From Methylobacterium sp. CB376 (lineage in GTDB: Bacteria > Pseudomonadota > Alphaproteobacteria > Rhizobiales > Beijerinckiaceae): a stretch of 64,000 bases of DNA. The notes below the pieces were generated by a model that did no database searches, was not told where the DNA came from, and worked only from the letters and a program-made list of their open reading frames with translations. The position numbers and the translations under genes are program-made. Where the stretch lies: contig NZ_CP121648.1 in NCBI RefSeq assembly GCF_029714205.1, forward strand, positions 5,023,501 to 5,087,500, written 5' to 3'. The first letter of the stretch is position 1. Each line of letters starts with the position of its first letter. This document shows positions 9,746 through 18,263 of the stretch, in pieces.

Positions 9746-11491
9746 ATGGACATCGTGGCCGACGTGCGCCCGCCGGAGATCCCGTTCCTCGGCCCCCTCG
9801 ACCCCGTCACCGCCGCCGCCGTGCGCGCGCGCCTGGAGCCGATCGCGGTGCCGGGCGGCGCGGTGCTGTTCGAGCAGGACGCGCCCGCCGACGCGCTCTA
9901 CGCCCTCGTCTCGGGGGCGATCGGGATCTCGGCGCGCGACCCCCTCACGGGGGAGGCGCGGCCCGTCGCCCGCGTGCGCCCGCCCGAGACCGTGGGCGAG
10001 ATGGCCCTCCTCTCCGGCGAGCCGCGCTCGGCCACCGCGACGGTGCTGCGCGATTCCGCCCTGCTGCGATTGTCGAAGCGCGCCTTCGACGACCTCGTCG
10101 CCCGCCACCCGGCGACGATGCTCTACTTCGCCCGGCTCCTGGCCTCGCGGCTGCGCAGCGCCTCGGCCTGCACGCCGGTGGCGACGACGCCGATGACCTT
10201 CGCGGTGATCGGCGTGACCGAGGGCGTCGACGTGCCGGCCTTCGCGCGGGGCTTCGCGGCGGCCCTGCCCGGGCGCTCGGCCCTGCTCACCGCCTGGCCC
10301 GACGACGCGGACGAGACCTGGTTCCACGCCCTGGAGACCGCGCAGGACCAGGTCGTCTACGCGGCCGAGGCGCCGGGCTCGGGCTGGGCCAATCTCTGCC
10401 TGCGGCGGGCCGACCACGTCCTGCTGCTGGCCGCGCCCGGGCGCCGGCCCGGCGCGGCCTTCTCGGGTCGGATCACCATGCCGATGCAGGGCTGGACCCA
10501 CCAGGACCTCGTCGTCCTCAACCCCGCCGACGCGCAGCGGCCCGGCCCGCTCGACCCGGCGCTGGCGGCGCTGCCGGTGGAGCTCCGCCTCCAGGCCCGG
10601 GCCGGGAACGCCGCCGACCTCGCCCGGGTCGCCCGGCTCGCCGGAGGGCGCGCCCGGGGGCTCGTGCTCGGCGGGGGCGGGGCGCGCGGCTTCGCGCATC
10701 TCGGCGTGATCCGGGCGCTCACCGAGGCCGGCCACGCGGTCGACCTCGTGGCCGGGACCAGCATGGGCGCGGTGGTGGCCGCCAGCCTCGCCATGGGCTG
10801 GGACCTGGAGGAGATCGGCGCCCACACGGTGGCGGCCTTCGTGGCGAGCTCGCCCCTCAACGACTACACGCTGCCGATCACCGCCCTCACCCGCGGCGCG
10901 AAGGTGGACCGCCGCCTCGCCCAGCATTTCGGCGAGGCGCGGATCGAGGATCTCTGGCTGCCCTACTTCTGCGTCTCCTCGAACCTGACCACCGGCGCGG
11001 CGATGATCCACCGGGCGGGGCCGCTCGTGACGGCCCTGCGCGCCAGCATCGCGGTCCCGGGCCTGCTGCCGCCGGTCCTCCACCCGGAGGGCGTGCTGGT
11101 GGACGGGGGCGTGATGAACAACCTGCCGGCCGATCTGATGGCGGGCCTGCGCCGCGGCACCGTGCTGGCGGTCGACGTGGCGAGCGACCTCGCCCTCGCC
11201 ACCATGCCCGAGCGCCCGTTCCGCTCCCGGCTGGTGCGCCGCGCCCTCGGGGTGCCCTTCGCGATGCCGGGCATCGCCCAGATCCTGCTGCGGGCCGCCA
11301 CCGTGTCGAGCGACGCCTCGGCGGCGATGGCGCGGGGCCGGGCGACGGCCTTCCTGCAGCCGCCCCTCGCCGGCATCGACCTGCGCGCGTGGCGCAGCTA
11401 CGCGGCCGTGGCCGAGATCGGCTACCGGCACGCCCGCGCCAAGCTGGAGGAGGGCGCCCTGGAGGGCTGGGCGGCGGGGCGCGCCGGGTGA
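9746..11491 (+). CDS. Patatin-like phospholipase with N-terminal cyclic-nucleotide-binding domain
   Basis: This 581-residue protein has the layout of bacterial neuropathy-target-esterase homologues. Residues about 15-135 form a cNMP-binding domain whose phosphate-binding cassette is well kept (GEMALLSGEPRSATATV). A middle region of about 150 residues follows. The patatin domain starts at the oxyanion loop GGGGARGFAHLG (about 311-322), has the nucleophile elbow GTSMG (Ser about 338) and the catalytic Asp in VDGGVMNN (about 452). It should hydrolyse phospholipid or lysophospholipid acyl esters in response to a bound nucleotide. No signal peptide is visible. GGGGAGGAG precedes ATG 9746. Confidence 0.93.
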   Translation: MDIVADVRPPEIPFLGPLDPVTAAAVRARLEPIAVPGGAVLFEQDAPADALYALVSGAIGISARDPLTGEARPVARVRPPETVGEMALLSGEPRSATATVLRDSALLRLSKRAFDDLVARHPATMLYFARLLASRLRSASACTPVATTPMTFAVIGVTEGVDVPAFARGFAAALPGRSALLTAWPDDADETWFHALETAQDQVVYAAEAPGSGWANLCLRRADHVLLLAAPGRRPGAAFSGRITMPMQGWTHQDLVVLNPADAQRPGPLDPALAALPVELRLQARAGNAADLARVARLAGGRARGLVLGGGGARGFAHLGVIRALTEAGHAVDLVAGTSMGAVVAASLAMGWDLEEIGAHTVAAFVASSPLNDYTLPITALTRGAKVDRRLAQHFGEARIEDLWLPYFCVSSNLTTGAAMIHRAGPLVTALRASIAVPGLLPPVLHPEGVLVDGGVMNNLPADLMAGLRRGTVLAVDVASDLALATMPERPFRSRLVRRALGVPFAMPGIAQILLRAATVSSDASAAMARGRATAFLQPPLAGIDLRAWRSYAAVAEIGYRHARAKLEEGALEGWAAGRAG

Positions 11492-11544
11492 TCGCGGGGC
11501 CTCGGGCCGCCGGTCCCCGGGCTGCGCGGCGGCAGGGCGCCGCG

Positions 11545-11592
11545 TGGCTGCGGTCATGGCTGCGGTCATGGCTGCGGTCATGGCGGCGGTCG
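11545..11592. repeat. 12-nt minisatellite, four units
   Basis: Four head-to-tail copies of a 12-nt unit (TGGCTGCGGTCA, the last copy diverged) follow the patatin gene and run into the HTH remnant. The unit length is a multiple of three, so all frames stay open across it. Confidence 0.85.
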
Positions 11593-11736
11593 CGAAACCC
11601 GAACCTCTCCCAGGCCGAAGCCGCCGCGGCGCTCGGGGTCAGCCTGCGACGTGGCGCGACCACGAGAGCGGGACGCACCTTCTGCCGAAGACGGTGCGCC
11701 TCGCGGCGATCGGGCTCGATCATCAGGGAGGCCGCC
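11593..11736 (+). pseudogene. Frameshifted remnant of an XRE-type HTH regulator
   Basis: One frame encodes NLSQAEAAAALGVSLR (from 11596), a typical XRE helix-turn-helix. From 11649 a second frame continues with TWRDHESGTHLLPKTVRLA, which is how such regulators normally go on. A one-base deletion at about 11648 separates them. There is no start codon with a ribosome site and no room for more protein, so this looks like a decayed gene fragment within an otherwise gene-free 314-bp stretch. Confidence 0.6.
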
Positions 11737-11805
11737 TGAGCCCGGCCGTGCCATGGTGCGCGGAGTTTCTCCCGCTCCTCACCCGCGCGGCGGCGCCGCG
11801 AGGCG

Positions 11806-13059
11806 TCATGCGTCGGGCGGCGACACGCCGTCGATGGCGAGGCGCAGGTGCTCCGGCCCCCGCAGCGACGCGCCCGGCCGATAGGGCGGCGGGTCGTCGA
11901 GGAGGCGCGGGTTGCGCAGCCGCCGCGCCAGGGCGACCAGCGCCGCCTCCGCCTCCAGCCGCGCCAGCGGGGCGCCGACGCAGAAATGCAGGCTGCCGCC
12001 GAACCCGAAATGCTGGTTGTCCTCCCGGTCCGGGTCGAACCGGTCGGGATCGGCGAAGCGGGCCGGGTCGCGGCTGCCGGAGGCGAAGAGCAGCACCACC
12101 GGCGCCCCCGCCGGGATCGTCGTCCCGGCGAGCTCGATCTCGGCCAGGGCCTTGCGGGTCCGGAAATGGACCGGCGGCTCGTAGCGCAGCAATTCCTCGA
12201 TCAGCCGCGGGGCGATCTCGGGCTCGGCGCGCAGGCGCTCCAGCTGCGCGGGGAAGCGCAGCAGCGTCAGCATGCCGTTGGTGATCAAGTTCACGGTCGT
12301 CTCGTGGCCGGCGATCAGCAGCAGGATCGAGGTCGCGATCAGGTCGTAATCCCCCATCCGGCCGGCCTGCGGATCCTCGCGGGTCGCGAGCCCGGTGAGC
12401 AGGTCGTCCTTCGGGTGGCGCCGCTTGTCCTTGATCAGATCCTGCATGTAGGCGGCGATCGCGTCGAAGGTCTCGATGTTCCGGCCGAGCGCCGCCTCGT
12501 CCTGGCGCGCGTCGGGCTCGAGGGCGGTGGCGAGCTGCGTCGCCCAGCCGTGGAACCGGCCCTCGTCCTCCGGCGGCACCCCGAGGAGCTCGCAGATCAC
12601 CGTGACCGGGAGCGGGTAGGAGAAGTCGTCCACGAGGTCGATCGCGCGCGCGTCCCGGCGCCGGTCGAGGAGGTCGGCCACCAGTCCGTCGACCCGGCCG
12701 TGCATGGCCCGGATCCGCTCGGGCGTGAACTCGCGCATCACGTGCCGCCGCAGCACGTCGTGGTCGGGCGGATCGCGGAAGATGAAGGGCCGGTGCTTGG
12801 TGCGGACGTGGTCCTTGAACGGGTTGATGATCCAGTCCTTGAACGGGTTGCCGGTGCGCGGGTGCGAGGTGGAGGGCAGGTCCTCCGAGCTGATGCGCGG
12901 GTCGAACAGCAGGGCCCGCAGGGCCGCGTGGGTGGTGACCACGTAGGTGCCGTCGTCCTGGAGCGCCACCGGCGCCTCGCGCAGCCGCGCGTAGAGCGGG
13001 TAGGGGTTCGGGCGGTTGGCCGGGTCCTTGACCGCGGCGAAGAGGGTCGGGTCGGGCAT
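11806..13059 (-). CDS. Cytochrome P450
   Basis: A 417-residue soluble bacterial P450. The haem-binding loop FGFGGSLHFCVGAPLAR contains the thiolate ligand C360. The I-helix oxygen-activation motif AGHETT is at 250-255, and the K-helix ExxR is E289-R292. No membrane anchor is present, as expected for class I bacterial enzymes. The frame is open upstream, but ATG 13059 gives the standard N-terminus and lies 5 nt after the ferredoxin reductase stop. It is the last gene of a ferredoxin-reductase-P450 operon. The substrate cannot be inferred. Confidence 0.95.
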   Translation of the reverse strand: MPDPTLFAAVKDPANRPNPYPLYARLREAPVALQDDGTYVVTTHAALRALLFDPRISSEDLPSTSHPRTGNPFKDWIINPFKDHVRTKHRPFIFRDPPDHDVLRRHVMREFTPERIRAMHGRVDGLVADLLDRRRDARAIDLVDDFSYPLPVTVICELLGVPPEDEGRFHGWATQLATALEPDARQDEAALGRNIETFDAIAAYMQDLIKDKRRHPKDDLLTGLATREDPQAGRMGDYDLIATSILLLIAGHETTVNLITNGMLTLLRFPAQLERLRAEPEIAPRLIEELLRYEPPVHFRTRKALAEIELAGTTIPAGAPVVLLFASGSRDPARFADPDRFDPDREDNQHFGFGGSLHFCVGAPLARLEAEAALVALARRLRNPRLLDDPPPYRPGASLRGPEHLRLAIDGVSPPDA

Positions 13060-13064
13060 CGTCG

Positions 13065-14348
13065 TCAGCCTCGCGCCGGACTTGCGGGAAAACCGGGATC
13101 GGCGGGGGCGACGCGACCCTGGTCCGTCGCCCCGAGGATCGGCGGGAAAGCGGCGCGGGCCTCGATCCGGCCCGCGTAGGCGGGCAGCCAGCGGGTCTGG
13201 TCGAACGACACCGCCGCGACGGTGCGGCCATTCCGGCCGTAGACCGCCACGAAGCGCCGCGCGCCGAAATCGCCCTGCGTCACCGCCACGCTGTCGGCGC
13301 CGTTGGTGAGGCCCACCGACTTGATGTTCACGTCGAACTGGCTCGACCAGAAGGCCGGGATCTCGGCGTAGGGGGCGCCGGCCTGCCCGAGCAGCGTGCG
13401 GGCGGCGTGCTCGGCCTGCGCGACCGCGTGGCCCCAATGTTCGAGGGCGACGGGGCCGTCCTCGAACAGGGGGTGGGGGAAGCGCGCCACGTCGCCCGCC
13501 GCCGCGATCCCCTCGACCGCGCGGCCGTCGCGGTCGAGGACGCGGCACTGGCCGTCGCAGGCGACGCCGCCCGCATCCGCTGCCAGCCCCGAGCCGGCGA
13601 GCCACTCGGTGTTGCGCAGCGCCCCGAGCGCCACGATGACGACCGGCGCGGCGACGGTGCCGCCGCCGACGAGGCGGGCGCCCCGCACGCGGCCCTCGCC
13701 GTCCGACTCCAGGGCCTCGACGCGGGTCGAAGGACGGTAATCGACCCCGGCCTCGCGCAGCATCGCGGCCACGGCGGCGCCGATCCGGGTGCCGAGCACC
13801 GAGGCGAGCGGCGTCGGGTTCGGGTCGGCCAGCGTGACGGGTAGCCCGATCGACCGGCAGGCCGAGGCCGCCTCGCAGCCGATGAAGCCCGCCCCGATGA
13901 TCAGGACGCGCCGCGGCGCCGCCGCCAGCGCGCCGCGCAGGCGCTCGGAATCGTCGCGGTTGCGCACGCTGTGGACACCGGCCAGGGCGGCCTCCGCGGC
14001 GTTCGGCCAGGGGCGCGCCCGCGTGCCCGTCGCGATCAGGAGACGGTCGAAGGGCAGGCGCTCGCCCGTCGCCAGGGCGACCTCGCGGGCTGCGAGGTCG
14101 AGGCCGACCGCCGCCGTACCGAGCCGCCAGGTCAGGTCGAGGCCGGGCCGCGAGGGCAGGGCGATGCGGTCGGCCCGCGCCTCCCCGGTGAGCACCCGCT
14201 TCGAGAGGGGCGGGCGGTCGTAGGGCGGGTAGGGCTCGTCGCCGACGAGCGTGATCGGCCCGGCATGGCCGTGCCGCCGCAGGGCCTCGGCGCCGCGCAG
14301 GCCCGCCAGCGAGGCGCCGACGACGAGGATGCGGTCCCGGTCAGCCAT
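13065..14348 (-). CDS. FAD-dependent ferredoxin reductase
   Basis: A 427-residue flavoprotein of the putidaredoxin/rhodocoxin reductase type, which passes electrons from NAD(P)H to a ferredoxin. It has the FAD motif VVGASLAGL (9-17), a second dinucleotide fold IIGAGFIGCEAA in the middle, and the C-terminal FAD contact AAGDVARFP. It overlaps the ferredoxin gene by 8 nt upstream and is followed after 5 nt by the P450 gene, so it is very probably the reductase of that P450. Confidence 0.93.
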   Translation of the reverse strand: MADRDRILVVGASLAGLRGAEALRRHGHAGPITLVGDEPYPPYDRPPLSKRVLTGEARADRIALPSRPGLDLTWRLGTAAVGLDLAAREVALATGERLPFDRLLIATGTRARPWPNAAEAALAGVHSVRNRDDSERLRGALAAAPRRVLIIGAGFIGCEAASACRSIGLPVTLADPNPTPLASVLGTRIGAAVAAMLREAGVDYRPSTRVEALESDGEGRVRGARLVGGGTVAAPVVIVALGALRNTEWLAGSGLAADAGGVACDGQCRVLDRDGRAVEGIAAAGDVARFPHPLFEDGPVALEHWGHAVAQAEHAARTLLGQAGAPYAEIPAFWSSQFDVNIKSVGLTNGADSVAVTQGDFGARRFVAVYGRNGRTVAAVSFDQTRWLPAYAGRIEARAAFPPILGATDQGRVAPADPGFPASPARG

Positions 14349-14556
14349 GGGATCCCGCCTCCTCGGGCTCGACCTCCAGCAGGATCGCCCGGACCGGGCA
14401 GGCCTGGACCGCCCGCTCGATCTCCCGGCGGCGCTCCGGCGGGGGCGCCGCGTCGTAGACCAGCACCTCCGGCCCGTGCAGGGCGAAGCTCTCGGGCGCC
14501 GCGAAGCAGCACTGGGCGTAGGCTTGGCAGCGATTGAGGTCGACGACGACGCGCAT
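14341..14556 (-). CDS. Small ferredoxin, probably [3Fe-4S], partner of the P450
   Basis: A 71-residue acidic ferredoxin. Cysteines C10, C16 and C53 (C-x5-C and a later CPV) fit the [3Fe-4S] ferredoxins that serve bacterial P450s; C17 is an extra neighbouring cysteine and could change the cluster type. GGAGG and AAGGAG stand just before ATG 14556. It is the first gene of the ferredoxin-reductase-P450 operon. The 182 bp upstream, to the next gene, carry its promoter. Confidence 0.9.
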   Translation of the reverse strand: MRVVVDLNRCQAYAQCCFAAPESFALHGPEVLVYDAAPPPERRREIERAVQACPVRAILLEVEPEEAGSHG

Positions 14557-14738
14557 GGGCTCCTTCACCTCCTGCCGGCTCCGCCGGTGCCGGCGCCGGT
14601 CCGTGTCCCGGGCCCGCCCGCGCGGGTTCGCCGCGGCGCAACATGGCCCCGCCGACAACGCCGCGACCGGGCCGGGCGGTTCTCGCACGGGCCAATTCGC
14701 CGCGCCGCCGCAAAGGTTACGAACCGGCGAGGCGGCCG

Positions 14739-15725
14739 TCAGGCCGCGAAGCGCTCAGCCCGCCCGTGCGGCGCGTCGTAATCGAGGATCGGGCCCAGCG
14801 GGACGATCCCGGTCGGGTTGATGCTGGCGTGGCTCTCGTAATAGTGGCGCTTGATGTGGGTCAGGTCCACGGTCGGGCGGATCGCCGGATGCTGGTAGAG
14901 GTCGCGCAGGTAGGGCGCGAGGTTGGGATAATCCGCGATCCGCCGCAGGTTGCACTTGAAGTGCCCGACATAGACCGGGTCGAAGCGGACGAGCGTGGTG
15001 AAGAGCCGGATATCCGCCTCCGTCAGCGTCGGGCCGAACAGGAACCGACCGCGGTCGAGCCGCGCGTCCAGGGCGTCGAGTTCCTCGAACAGGGCCGTCA
15101 CCGCCTCCGCGTAGGCCGCCTGGCTGGTGGCGAAGCCCGCCTTGTAGACCCCGTTGTTGACCCGGTCGTAGACGCGGGCGTTGAGGGCGTCGATCGCCTC
15201 CCGCAGGGCGTCCGGGCAGAGGTCCGGGCCGCGCGCGCCCGCGCCGTCGAAGGCGCGGTTCAGCATCCGGATGATCTCGGCCGATTCGTTCGACACGATC
15301 GTGCGGCGCTCCCGGTCCCACAGGACCGGGACGGTGACCCGCCCCGTGTAGTGCGGATCGGCCATGACGTAGATCTCGGACAGGCGCGCGGCCCCGTTCA
15401 CGGTGTCGGGCCCGGCCCCGGGCGAATCGCCGAAGACCCAGCCCTCGGCGCCCATCAGCGGATCGACGACCGCGACCGAGATCGCCTGCTCCAGCCCCTT
15501 CAGGGCGCGCACGATCAGCGTGCGGTGCGCCCAGGGGCAGGCGAGGGAGACGTAGAGGTGGTAGCGCCCGGGCTCGGCCCGGAAGCCGCCGGTGCCGGTG
15601 GGGCCGGGCGCGCCGTCCGCCGTCACCCAGTTGCGGAAGGCGGAGTCCTTGCGCACGAAGCGCCCGCCGGTCTCCTTCGTGTCGTACCAGCGATCCTGCC
15701 AGACGCCGTTGACGAGCAGCCCCAT
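14739..15725 (-). CDS. Glutathionyl-hydroquinone reductase (YqjG/ECM4 family)
   Basis: A 328-residue omega/xi-class glutathione transferase. The catalytic cysteine C63 lies in SLACPWAHR, the family signature. The N-terminal GxWxD..WYDTKETGGRF pattern and the C-terminal domain with RVNNGVYKAGFA, FGPTLTEADIRLF and VGHFKCNLRRI are also diagnostic. The enzyme reduces glutathionyl-hydroquinones formed during quinone or aromatic metabolism, in the cytoplasm. It is 45 bp downstream of the AlgX-like gene on the same strand. Confidence 0.93.
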   Translation of the reverse strand: MGLLVNGVWQDRWYDTKETGGRFVRKDSAFRNWVTADGAPGPTGTGGFRAEPGRYHLYVSLACPWAHRTLIVRALKGLEQAISVAVVDPLMGAEGWVFGDSPGAGPDTVNGAARLSEIYVMADPHYTGRVTVPVLWDRERRTIVSNESAEIIRMLNRAFDGAGARGPDLCPDALREAIDALNARVYDRVNNGVYKAGFATSQAAYAEAVTALFEELDALDARLDRGRFLFGPTLTEADIRLFTTLVRFDPVYVGHFKCNLRRIADYPNLAPYLRDLYQHPAIRPTVDLTHIKRHYYESHASINPTGIVPLGPILDYDAPHGRAERFAA

Positions 15726-15770
15726 GCCGATCTCCCGGATGATTCTCGACGGTGCCCGCTCCCGCGGCTC

Positions 15771-16694
15771 TCACGCCCGCCCGGCGAGCTTGCGCCTCGC
15801 ATAGGCCTCGACGTCGAAGCGGTCGTCCGGCACGCGGTACAGGAAGCGCTCGGCCATCTCGACGAGGAGCAGGTGCGGGCGTACCCGCGCGACGTAACCC
15901 CAATCCACGCTCGCGGACCACAGGAAATGCACCTCGCGAAAGCTCTCGGCGAGGAGCCCGGTGAGGAAGAACGTGCCGAAATGCGCGCAGGAATCCCCGA
16001 ACAGCACGAGGCAGCGGGGATCGGCCAGGGGGCTGTCGTTCCGGAACACCACCCGGGCGCCGACGTGGAGGTCCATCGCCCGGCCCTGCGCCTCGAAGGT
16101 CTCGACCAGGCTGTTGGCCCCGACCCGGCGCGCGTCGCGCAGGTACTCGACCATGCGGGCGACCTCGCGCGGCCGGTCCGGCAGCTTCCCGCCCAGGTCG
16201 AGCACCGCCTCCGTCTCGCGGTAGGGCCGCGCGGCCAGGTCGGCCCGCGGCGCGGCGGCGAGGCCCCGCATGATCTCCGCGTAGGCGAGCTGGCAGCCGC
16301 GCTCGGTCCAGTGCGTGTCGGTGCGCAGGAAGAGCGGGCGCTCGCCCGCCCGGGCCGCCCGCATCGGGCCGACGAGGTCGATCCAGGCGCCGGCCGCCCG
16401 CGAGCGGGCGAGCCGCGCCCCGAGGCGCCGGGCCGGCGACAGGGCCGGATCGAGGGCGATCCCGTCGAGCCGGTCCTCGTAGATGCTGAGCTTCTCGGGG
16501 ATGACGACGTGGTGGTAGCGCAGGCCGAGCGCCGCCGCGCGGGCGCTGCGCCGCTCGATCAGCCGGCGCCAGCGCCACAGCAGCCAGGCATTCGGGAGGG
16601 TCGCCCGGTACTGCGCCAGGACCCGGTTGGTGCCTCCGGTGAGGAAGAGCCACCCGTCCCGCCCGACATGGACGCCATCGCGGTTTCTCGTCAT
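15771..16694 (-). CDS. AlgX/AlgJ-like SGNH-fold protein
   Basis: The 307-residue product resembles the acetyltransferase domain of AlgX/AlgJ proteins, which O-acetylate exopolysaccharide. The catalytic Asp-His pair appears as DTHW (126-129) in the permuted order usual for this family, and the Ser as GDSCAHFG (233-240). The opening GRDGWLFLTGGTN is typical. Unlike AlgX no signal peptide is visible with ATG 16694, and no polysaccharide gene is adjacent, so its role here is open. The MBOAT/SGNH operon at 36305-40685 could supply partners. Confidence 0.78.
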   Translation of the reverse strand: MTRNRDGVHVGRDGWLFLTGGTNRVLAQYRATLPNAWLLWRWRRLIERRSARAAALGLRYHHVVIPEKLSIYEDRLDGIALDPALSPARRLGARLARSRAAGAWIDLVGPMRAARAGERPLFLRTDTHWTERGCQLAYAEIMRGLAAAPRADLAARPYRETEAVLDLGGKLPDRPREVARMVEYLRDARRVGANSLVETFEAQGRAMDLHVGARVVFRNDSPLADPRCLVLFGDSCAHFGTFFLTGLLAESFREVHFLWSASVDWGYVARVRPHLLLVEMAERFLYRVPDDRFDVEAYARRKLAGRA

Positions 16695-16720
16695 GCGCGC
16701 CGCTGTAGCTTCCCCGGCCG

Positions 16721-16800
16721 CGCCTGAATAGCGCGGCACGCGCCTGAACAGCGCGGCACGCGCCCGAACAGCGCGGGATGCGCCCGCGCAGCGCGGCCGG
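16721..16800. repeat. 20-nt tandem repeat, four units
   Basis: Four head-to-tail 20-nt units (first CGCCTGAATAGCGCGGCACG) with increasing divergence to the right fill the intergenic space between the divergent AlgX-like and 2H-phosphoesterase genes, so they lie within the promoter region of both. Confidence 0.9.
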
Positions 16801-16804
16801 CGGG

Positions 16805-17365
16805 ATGGACAAGCCCGGCCCGCCGCGCCATCTCGCCTCGCGCATGGAGCACGCGCCCCTCATCCTCACCCTGGACCTCGACGAGGCCGCCTTCGGGCGC
16901 TTCGACGCCGAGCGCCGCACCCATTTCCCGGCCGCCCTCAACCGCATCCCGGCCCACGTCACCCTGTTCCACCACCTGCCCGGGGAGGAGGAGCGCGGCA
17001 TCGTCGAGACCCTGGCGGGCGCGGCGCGGGAGGAGGCCCCGGCCGCGGTCGCGGTGACGGGCCTGCGCTTCACGGGCCGCGGCGTCGCCTACGCGCTCGA
17101 CGCGCCCGCGGTGGCGGCCCTGCGCGCGCGCCTCGCCCGGGCCTTCGCGCCCTGGCTCACCGCGCAGGACCGCCAGGGCTTCCGCCCGCACGTGACGATC
17201 CAGAACAAGGTGGCGCCCGAGGCGGCGCGGGCGCTGCATGCGCGCCTCGCCGCGGACTTCGCTCCCTTCCGCGTCACCGGAACCGGCCTGCTGCTCTGGC
17301 GCTACCTCGGCGGGCCCTGGGAGGCGCGGGGCCGCTTCCCCTTCGCGGAGGCCTCGCCCCGATGA
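16805..17365 (+). CDS. 2'-5' RNA ligase/2H phosphoesterase family protein
   Basis: A protein of about 186 residues with the two H-x-T motifs of the 2H superfamily: AHVTLF (about residues 52-57) and PHVTIQNK in the C-terminal half. Members act on cyclic or linear phosphodiesters of RNA or nucleotides; the substrate here is unknown. ATG 16805 has a GGCGGG sequence before it; ATG 16844 (MEHAPLILTLDLD) is an equally reasonable start and would match the family more tightly. It overlaps the PAP2 gene by 4 nt. Confidence 0.85.
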   Translation: MDKPGPPRHLASRMEHAPLILTLDLDEAAFGRFDAERRTHFPAALNRIPAHVTLFHHLPGEEERGIVETLAGAAREEAPAAVAVTGLRFTGRGVAYALDAPAVAALRARLARAFAPWLTAQDRQGFRPHVTIQNKVAPEAARALHARLAADFAPFRVTGTGLLLWRYLGGPWEARGRFPFAEASPR

Positions 17366-18111
17366 CGCGCGCGCTCGACCGAATCCCCCTGCGCGGCGGC
17401 GCCGTCCTGTGGCGGCGGCTGCGGCTCAACGAGGTCGGCCCGCTCGCCTCGCTGCTCGCCGTCAGCCTGTTCGGCTTCGGCTTCTTCAAGCTGGCCGGGG
17501 AGGTCTCGGAGGGCGACACCAAGGCGCTCGACGAGCGGCTGCTGCTGGCCCTGCGCCGGCCCGGCGACCCCGCCCAGCCGATCGGCCCCCACTGGCTGCC
17601 CGAGACGATGCGGGACATCACCGCCTTCGGCAGCGTCTTCGGCATCGTCTACGTCACCGCCTGCGTGGCGCTCTACCTCGCCGGCACGCGGCGCTGGCGG
17701 GCGGCCCTGTTCGTCCTCGCCGCGGTCGGGGGCGGCGAGCTGCTCTCGACGATGCTCAAGCTGGTCTTCCGGCGCCCGCGCCCGGACCTCGTCCCGCACG
17801 GGATGGAGACCTTCACGGCGAGCTTCCCGAGCGGCCACGCCATGCTCTCGGCGATCGCCTACCTGACCCTGGCGATCCTGCTCGCCCGGATCTCGCAGGG
17901 CCGGCGGGTCAAGGCCTTCGTGCTCGCGCTCGGGGTCGCGACGACGCTGCTCGTCGGGATCAGCCGGGTCTATCTCGGGGTGCACTGGCCGAGCGACGTG
18001 CTCGCCGGCTGGTGCATCGGCGCCGCCTGGGCCTCCCTCTGCTGGTTCGTCGCGCTGCAGCTCCAGCGCCGGCACGTGGTCGAGGCGCCCGATCCGCCGC
18101 CGCCCGCCTGA
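17362..18111 (+). CDS. PAP2-family membrane phosphatase
   Basis: A 249-residue integral membrane protein with about six hydrophobic segments. All three PAP2 signature motifs are present: KLVFRRPRP, then FPSGHAML, then SRVYLGVHWPSD, which supply the Lys/Arg, His and Arg-His-Asp catalytic residues. Such enzymes dephosphorylate lipid phosphates such as undecaprenyl pyrophosphate or phosphatidate at the outer face of the inner membrane. Its ATG overlaps the stop of the 2H phosphoesterase gene (ATGA), so the two are co-translated. Confidence 0.93.
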   Translation: MTRALDRIPLRGGAVLWRRLRLNEVGPLASLLAVSLFGFGFFKLAGEVSEGDTKALDERLLLALRRPGDPAQPIGPHWLPETMRDITAFGSVFGIVYVTACVALYLAGTRRWRAALFVLAAVGGGELLSTMLKLVFRRPRPDLVPHGMETFTASFPSGHAMLSAIAYLTLAILLARISQGRRVKAFVLALGVATTLLVGISRVYLGVHWPSDVLAGWCIGAAWASLCWFVALQLQRRHVVEAPDPPPPA

Positions 18112-18138
18112 GCCTTGCGGCGGCGGCCCGGCTCTTCT

Positions 18139-18212
18139 AAGCATCATTCGCCGAAGGGGTCACCGGTTCGGTGGCGAAAAATCATGCGAGAACAAGGGGC
18201 TAAGCGGAATTG
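18139..18212 (+). repeat. Dispersed repeat family B copy with hairpin
   Basis: The segment begins GCATCATTCGCCGAAGGGG and ends GCGGAATTGC. It aligns with 29353-29448 and partly with 21338-21365. TTCGCC (18148-18153) and GGCGAA (18173-18178) can pair around a stem-loop. It lies between the PAP2 gene and the enoyl-CoA hydratase. Confidence 0.7.
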
Positions 18213-18263
18213 CGGCGTGCGATTCGGCTTCGCCAGGAGACGAGCCGAACGGAGAGAGACGGG

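Noticed and set aside
7697..11581. A 1294-codon open frame on the minus strand
   Set aside because: It runs antisense through DUF3095 and the patatin gene, is Arg/Gly/His-rich and has no domain. It is a frame kept open by high GC content.
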